9,840 nucleotides of DNA from assembly GCA_905372445.1 (NCBI GenBank), contig CAJPPF010000082.1, positions 1 through 9,840 on the forward strand, read 5' to 3'. The DNA comes from an uncultured Prevotella sp. (lineage in GTDB: Bacteria; Bacteroidota; Bacteroidia; Bacteroidales; Bacteroidaceae). Of this stretch, positions 6,961-9,840 are shown piece after piece. The position numbers and the translations under genes are program-made. Every line of letters starts with the position of its first letter. Positions within the stretch are counted from its first letter, which is position 1. The notes beneath the pieces were generated by a model. That model was not told where the DNA came from. It made no database searches and worked only from the letters and a program-made list of their open reading frames with translations.

Positions 6961-7487
6961 TGAAAGTGAACATTACAACAATTGCCATTCATGGCGTGTG
7001 GGCTTTAGTGCTTGCACTGGTGCTTGTGTCCTGTTCAGTTTCATATAAGTTCAATGGCGCCAGCATCGACTACACCAAGACCAAGACGATAGAGATAACC
7101 GATTTTCCTATCCGTGCTTCTTATGTATGGGGACCTATGGCACCTATATTTAATAATAAGCTAAAAGACAAATTTGCAAGCCAGACAAAACTCCAGCAGG
7201 TGAAGCGTAATGGCGACCTTAAGATTGATGGAGAGATAACACAGTATAACCAGCGAAACAAAGCGGTATCGGCAGAGGGATATTCTGCGCAGACAGAGCT
7301 CTCTATAACGGTAAATGTGAGATTCACAAACAATGTGAATCATAAAGATGACTTTGAACGACAGTTTACTGCAACCTCCACTTATGAGACGACACAAAAC
7401 CTGGCGACTGTTCAGGAAGAGCTCGTGACACAGATGGTAGAGGAAATATGTGACCAGATATTTAATGCAACCGTAGCAAATTGGTAA
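6957..7487 (+). CDS. lptE: LptE-like LPS-assembly lipoprotein
   Basis: 176 residues. In Gram-negative bacteria LptE plugs the LptD barrel and helps place LPS in the outer membrane. The N-terminus has a lipoprotein signal: a hydrophobic stretch to LVLVSC, with the likely lipidated Cys at position 26. The body matches the Bacteroidetes LptE type: SVSYKFNGASIDYTKTKTI, then ITDFPIRASYVWGPMAPIFNNKLKD, a beta-rich centre (LKIDGEITQYNQRN) and a C-terminal helix (VQEELVTQMVEEICDQIFN). The start overlaps the regulator stop as ATGA. A second ATG at 6960 is equally possible and would shorten the signal by one residue. The downstream TPR gene starts immediately at its stop (TAAATG). The family call comes from recalled similarity; sequence conservation in LptE is low. 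Confidence 0.8.
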   Translation: MMKVNITTIAIHGVWALVLALVLVSCSVSYKFNGASIDYTKTKTIEITDFPIRASYVWGPMAPIFNNKLKDKFASQTKLQQVKRNGDLKIDGEITQYNQRNKAVSAEGYSAQTELSITVNVRFTNNVNHKDDFERQFTATSTYETTQNLATVQEELVTQMVEEICDQIFNATVANW

Positions 7488-8246
7488 ATGGAATTAAACA
7501 GATACATCAAACATCCGGAACTGCTTGACCGCGAGACGTTGTATGACCTTCGTAGTCATGTTGCACTATATCCCTATCATCAGTCGGCACGACTGCTGAT
7601 GTTGCAGAATCTATATCTGCTGCATGACCCTTCGTTTGGCGACGAATTGAGACAGGCGGCATTCTACATCTCAGATAGGACAGTGCTGTTTAATCTTGTT
7701 GAAGCGCGTCATTATCAGATCTCACGCAGTGAGAAGAAAAAGGAGGACAAGAGCAAAGACCGTACAGATACACTCATAGACATCTTCCTCGAATCACTGC
7801 CTAAAGAGCCGGAACCTGGAGTTAAAACAAAGCGAGAACCTACTGTAACAGACGCGACAATAGACTACGTAGCATATCTGATGGAAACGGATAGTTTTGA
7901 AAACTACAACTGTCAGGAAGAAACTGCGGCGGAAGTAAACGATAATGCCAATAGTCGGCATACCTCAACGCTAATAGATAACTTTCTTGAGAATGAGGGC
8001 GGAAAGATCATACTGCAGGAATCGAGCAGCTACACTCCACATACTGAGGTGGAATTAGAGAATGACAGCGATGAGATCGAAGACGGATACTTCACAGAGA
8101 CTTTGGCGAAGATTTATATAAAACAGGGTAATTATTCGAAGGCGTTGGAAATAATTCAACGATTAAATTTGATTTTTCCAAAAAAAAGTGCTTACTTTGC
8201 AGATCAAATGCGTTATTTAGAAAAAATAATATTAATAAAACAATAA
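7488..8246 (+). CDS. TPR-like conserved hypothetical protein
   Basis: 252 residues, no signal peptide or membrane span, so probably cytoplasmic. I recognise it only as a Bacteroidetes conserved hypothetical often placed between lptE and secG. Residues 1-80 are helical (MELNRYIKHPELLDRETLYD..., with RTVLFNLVEARHYQ). A charged linker follows (SEKKKEDKSKDR, 81-92). Residues ~202-235 (TETLAKIYIKQGNYSKALEI...) look like a single tetratricopeptide repeat, a protein-protein interaction motif. The middle holds a duplicated short motif, DTLIDIFLE (94-102) and STLIDNFLE (160-168). The start codon abuts the lptE stop, which suggests coupled translation. The last ~100 bp are clearly more A/T-rich than the rest of the gene and contain a possible secG promoter. 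Function unknown; a scaffold in envelope biogenesis is only a guess from context. Confidence 0.85.
   Translation: MELNRYIKHPELLDRETLYDLRSHVALYPYHQSARLLMLQNLYLLHDPSFGDELRQAAFYISDRTVLFNLVEARHYQISRSEKKKEDKSKDRTDTLIDIFLESLPKEPEPGVKTKREPTVTDATIDYVAYLMETDSFENYNCQEETAAEVNDNANSRHTSTLIDNFLENEGGKIILQESSSYTPHTEVELENDSDEIEDGYFTETLAKIYIKQGNYSKALEIIQRLNLIFPKKSAYFADQMRYLEKIILIKQ
8168..8199 (+). promoter_or_regulatory. Possible internal promoter for secG
   Basis: TTTG at 8168-8171 and TACTTTG at 8193-8199 are separated by 21 bases. The second box is one base short of the TAnnTTTG consensus. It lies inside the 3' end of the TPR gene in an A/T-rich patch, with secG starting 51 bases downstream. An internal promoter would let secG be expressed apart from the rest of the operon. 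This is a pattern match only. Confidence 0.3.
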
Positions 8247-8250
8247 ACAA

Positions 8251-8649
8251 ATGTACACATTATTAGTAATTCTCATCGTTGTCGCTGCCTTCTTATTGAT
8301 TGGCATCGTACTTATCCAGGAGAGCAAAGGTGGTGGTCTTGCATCAAACTTCTCTGCACAGAACAACGTGCTCGGTGTTCGCAAGACCACTGATGTTGTG
8401 GAGAAAGCTACATGGACTCTGGCTGCCGCAATGGTCGTTATCAGTATAGCTTGTGCTTACGTTGCTCCTAAGGCGGCAACAGATCAGAGTGTTTTCGAGG
8501 GTGCTACTCCTCAGACAGAGAAGACCAATCCTGTAACAACACCTGGTTTCGGTGCTAATGCAACGCCTGCAAAAGAGGCTGCATCTCCAGTGAAGGATGC
8601 CGCTAACGCTGCTCCTGATGCCGAGACACCTGCAAAACCTGCGAAATAA
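8251..8649 (+). CDS. secG: SecG, preprotein translocase subunit
   Basis: 132 residues. SecG is the small third subunit of the SecYEG channel and stimulates protein export across the inner membrane. It has the expected two helices (about 3-22 and 54-72), joined by the family's conserved loop VLIQESKGGGLASNFSAQNN (20-39). After the second helix comes a ~60-residue tail rich in Ala, Pro, Thr and Lys (for example ATPAKEAASPVKDAANA), common in Bacteroidetes SecG and probably disordered. The gene is 4 bp after the TPR gene and appears to end the operon. Codon choice shifts toward GCT and CCT, as expected for a well-expressed gene. I see no strong hairpin terminator between its stop and the tRNA promoter, so some read-through into tRNA-His is possible. 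Confidence 0.95.
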   Translation: MYTLLVILIVVAAFLLIGIVLIQESKGGGLASNFSAQNNVLGVRKTTDVVEKATWTLAAAMVVISIACAYVAPKAATDQSVFEGATPQTEKTNPVTTPGFGANATPAKEAASPVKDAANAAPDAETPAKPAK

Positions 8650-8677
8650 TAGCGAGGATAAAAAAAGAAGCGATTTG

Positions 8678-8709
8678 TTTGGTAAATCAAAAGAAAAGCA
8701 GTACCTTTG
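8678..8709 (+). promoter_or_regulatory. Bacteroidetes-type promoter of tRNA-His
   Basis: TTTG (8678-8681), a 20-base spacer, then TACCTTTG (8702-8709) match the Bacteroidetes -33/-7 consensus very well. This is the best promoter in the window. Transcription would start near 8716, leaving a 5' leader of roughly 45 bases that RNase P would remove. The leader contains AATCGCTT (8747-8754), complementary to AAGCGATT (8668-8675) upstream of the promoter. That pairing would not be in the transcript and is probably chance. Confidence 0.75.
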
Positions 8710-8760
8710 CAACCGCAAATAAGGGTGGTGGTGGCAAAGGCTGCTTAATCGCTTAAAAAT

Positions 8761-8835
8761 GGTGCCCGTAGTTCAGTTGGTTAGAGCGTCAGATTGTGGT
8801 TCTGAATGTCGTGGGTTCGAATCCCACCGGGCACC
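8761..8835 (+). tRNA. tRNA-His (anticodon GTG)
   Basis: The cloverleaf is complete. The acceptor stem is GTGCCCG (8762-8768) with CGGGCAC (8828-8834). The anticodon stem is TCAGA/TCTGA with loop TTGTGGT, giving anticodon GTG (histidine). The T arm is GTGGG-TTCGAAT-CCCAC. The extra G at 8761 (G-1) pairs with discriminator C at 8835, the identity mark of tRNA-His. The 3' CCA is not encoded (next bases CCTT), so it must be added after transcription. Confidence 0.97.
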
Positions 8836-8842
8836 CTTTATC

Positions 8843-8873
8843 AAAGCAGGTTTCTTTTTAAGAGACCTGCTTT
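8843..8873 (+). terminator. Terminator-like hairpin after tRNA-His
   Basis: AAAGCAGGT (8843-8851) pairs with ACCTGCTTT (8865-8873). The stem continues inward with four more pairs, one of them G-U, giving about 13 bp and a 5-base loop. It starts 8 bases after the tRNA. The trailing T run is short because the T's are mostly in the stem. It could end the tRNA transcript or act as a 3' processing stem; some read-through into the DUF308 gene is possible. Confidence 0.65.
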
Positions 8874-8911
8874 GTTCGTATATGATAAAAACGATTAGTA
8901 ACAGAAACCTT

Positions 8912-9673
8912 ATGAAGTTTATCAATTCATCATTTTTCAGAGCAATAATCGCCTTCATTGCGGGCGGATTGATGGTACAATATCGTGAACAGATGGTTGA
9001 ATGGTTCACAAAGAGCATCGGAGTGATATTCTTTGTATCAGGAATAATCTCGGTAGTTATCTACTATGTCGGCAAGACAGAGTACGGCAGAGAAAGTATT
9101 GCAAACCAGGCTGATAAGGAACTGAAGAATGTGGAGTACATAGTCGACAAGCCTGCATTCCCTATGGTGGGACTGGGAAGTATCATACTCGGTGTAATAC
9201 TGTTTTTTATGTCTACATCATTCATCACCTCTCTTGTCTATATCTTTGCTGCCGTAATAATCCTTGGCGCTGTGGGTGAATATGCGTCGCTCATATCTAC
9301 TGGCAACACCATACGTGATTTCAAGTTACAGATGAAAGGTAATGTCAATGGCGAGAGTAGTCCGACTATCCCACATTGTGGCGTACGATATTGGATTATC
9401 CCTACATTGCTGTTGTTGTTCGGAATATTTACCATTATAAAACCGATGGTGCTGGCATCTGCACCTTTCCTTTTTATCGGTATAGCAATGATAATATACG
9501 GACTGTCAGAACTGATTTTTGGCATCAAATTCTATGCAGTTCGTCGTTACATCGCCCGGCAGCTTGCCGTGTCGGCTGATATAACATCAGCTATTGTTGA
9601 AGAGAATAACGCCACTATTGTTGAGACTGATGCAGCAGAAGAGGCAAAACCCTGCGATACCGTAGAGAAATAA
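8912..9673 (+). CDS. DUF308-type six-helix membrane protein
   Basis: 253 residues from the ATG at 8912 (MKFINSSFF). It is an inner-membrane protein with about six hydrophobic segments: ~9-25, 34-52, 86-103, 108-128, ~158-178 and 183-208. The paired, glycine-rich helices (SIGVIFFVSGIISVVIYYVG; GLGSIILGVILFFMS; FIGIAMIIYGLSELIFG) fit the DUF308/HdeD-like family, whose members are linked to acid or other stress in enterics but have no proven role in Bacteroidetes. The C-terminus is acidic and soluble (ETDAAEEAKPCDTVEK). An ATG at 8882 would add ten residues (MIKTISNRNL) and cannot be excluded. A start at 8759 is wrong because it would translate the tRNA. I see no TAnnTTTG box between the tRNA hairpin and the gene, so transcription may depend on read-through from the tRNA promoter or an unrecognised promoter. 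Confidence 0.8.
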   Translation: MKFINSSFFRAIIAFIAGGLMVQYREQMVEWFTKSIGVIFFVSGIISVVIYYVGKTEYGRESIANQADKELKNVEYIVDKPAFPMVGLGSIILGVILFFMSTSFITSLVYIFAAVIILGAVGEYASLISTGNTIRDFKLQMKGNVNGESSPTIPHCGVRYWIIPTLLLLFGIFTIIKPMVLASAPFLFIGIAMIIYGLSELIFGIKFYAVRRYIARQLAVSADITSAIVEENNATIVETDAAEEAKPCDTVEK

Positions 9674-9691
9674 TTGGAATAAAAGAATCAG

Positions 9692-9753
9692 TATACAAAG
9701 AAATAACCCCAAGCCGGTATATGACAAACGGCTTGGGGTTATTTCTTTGTATA
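9692..9753. terminator. Long perfect inverted repeat, likely bidirectional terminator
   Basis: Bases 9692-9716 and 9729-9753 are exact reverse complements, forming a 25-bp stem with a 12-base loop. The core is ACCCCAAGCCG/CGGCTTGGGGT, flanked by an A-rich 5' arm (AAAGAAATA) and a T-rich 3' arm (TATTTCTTT). This gives U-rich ends on both strands, as expected between converging genes. It begins 18 bases after the DUF308 stop. Confidence 0.85.
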
Positions 9754-9759
9754 TATTGT

Positions 9760-9840
9760 TTAACCCAAATCGGTTATTAGGACGTATTTGCTTAGATTTG
9801 TAATTACCGTCATGCTTCCTGCCTGCTTTAGTCCGCTTGC
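9760..9840 (-). CDS. Possible 3' end of a converging gene (truncated by window edge)
   Basis: On the minus strand the frame ending in TAA at 9760-9762 is open to the window edge. It encodes 26 residues ending SMTVITNLSKYVLITDLG. The stop is 6 bases from the bidirectional terminator, which fits a converging gene. The piece is too short to recognise or to prove coding; it could equally be non-coding sequence or the end of a repeat. On the plus strand TAGATTTG (9793-9800) matches a TAnnTTTG box without a partner at -33, followed by an ATG at 9812 open to the edge (9 residues). I cannot choose between these readings. Confidence 0.3.
   Translation of the reverse strand, partial: ASGLKQAGSMTVITNLSKYVLITDLG

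Noticed and set aside
8668..8754. 8-bp inverted repeat AAGCGATT/AATCGCTT flanking the tRNA promoter
   Set aside because: The arms are 71 bases apart and the upstream arm would not be transcribed from the tRNA promoter; it is likely chance.
8761..8835. tRNA-His as an integration (att) site
   Set aside because: No integrase, no direct repeat of the tRNA 3' end and no change of gene character downstream are visible in the window.
8759..8911. Longer reading frame for the DUF308-type gene starting at 8759
   Set aside because: It would translate through the whole tRNA-His gene and its hairpin; the hydrophobic family-like sequence begins only after 8912.

Overview
The window looks like a chromosomal segment from a Bacteroidales bacterium, most likely Prevotella or a close relative. 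The evidence is the Bacteroidetes-type promoter boxes (TAnnTTTG, one with TTTG 20 bases upstream), the lack of clear Shine-Dalgarno sequences, a tRNA gene without an encoded CCA end, and the gene run rlmN - pdxA-like - sigma-54 activator - lptE-like - TPR protein - secG. The species assignment is inferred from sequence style and recalled families, not from a database search.

Layout. Bases 1-203 are non-coding and hold two imperfect copies of a ~31-bp repeat. Bases 204-3408 are a two-gene minus-strand unit: a family 2 glycosyltransferase (first transcribed), then a two-domain protein joining a DUF4922/HIT-like nucleotidyltransferase-type domain to a SpoIID/LytB domain. A ~100-bp divergent promoter region (3409-3508) separates this unit from a tightly packed plus-strand operon. 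That operon encodes RlmN (23S rRNA/tRNA adenine methyltransferase), a PdxA-family protein, a sigma-54-type AAA+ regulator without a sensor domain, an LptE-like outer-membrane lipoprotein, a TPR-type protein and SecG. Gene junctions in it overlap by 14 and 4 bp or are 34, 0 and 4 bp apart. A tRNA-His gene follows with its own promoter and a terminator-like hairpin, then a six-helix DUF308-type membrane protein that ends in a 25-bp perfect inverted repeat. The last ~80 bases may hold the 3' end of a converging gene.

How they fit together. The plus operon joins translation quality (RlmN), cofactor metabolism (PdxA family), gene regulation, LPS export (LptE) and protein export (SecG), so the envelope theme is strong. 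The minus unit is also glycan-flavoured (glycosyltransferase plus a SpoIID domain).

The two most unusual points are these. First, the PdxA-family protein keeps the fold landmarks but appears to have lost most of the metal- and substrate-binding residues. Second, the SpoIID domain, normally an extracytoplasmic peptidoglycan-cleaving module, is fused to a probable nucleotide-sugar-type domain and has no visible signal peptide. No insertion sequence, CRISPR array, prophage or clear new defence system was seen.
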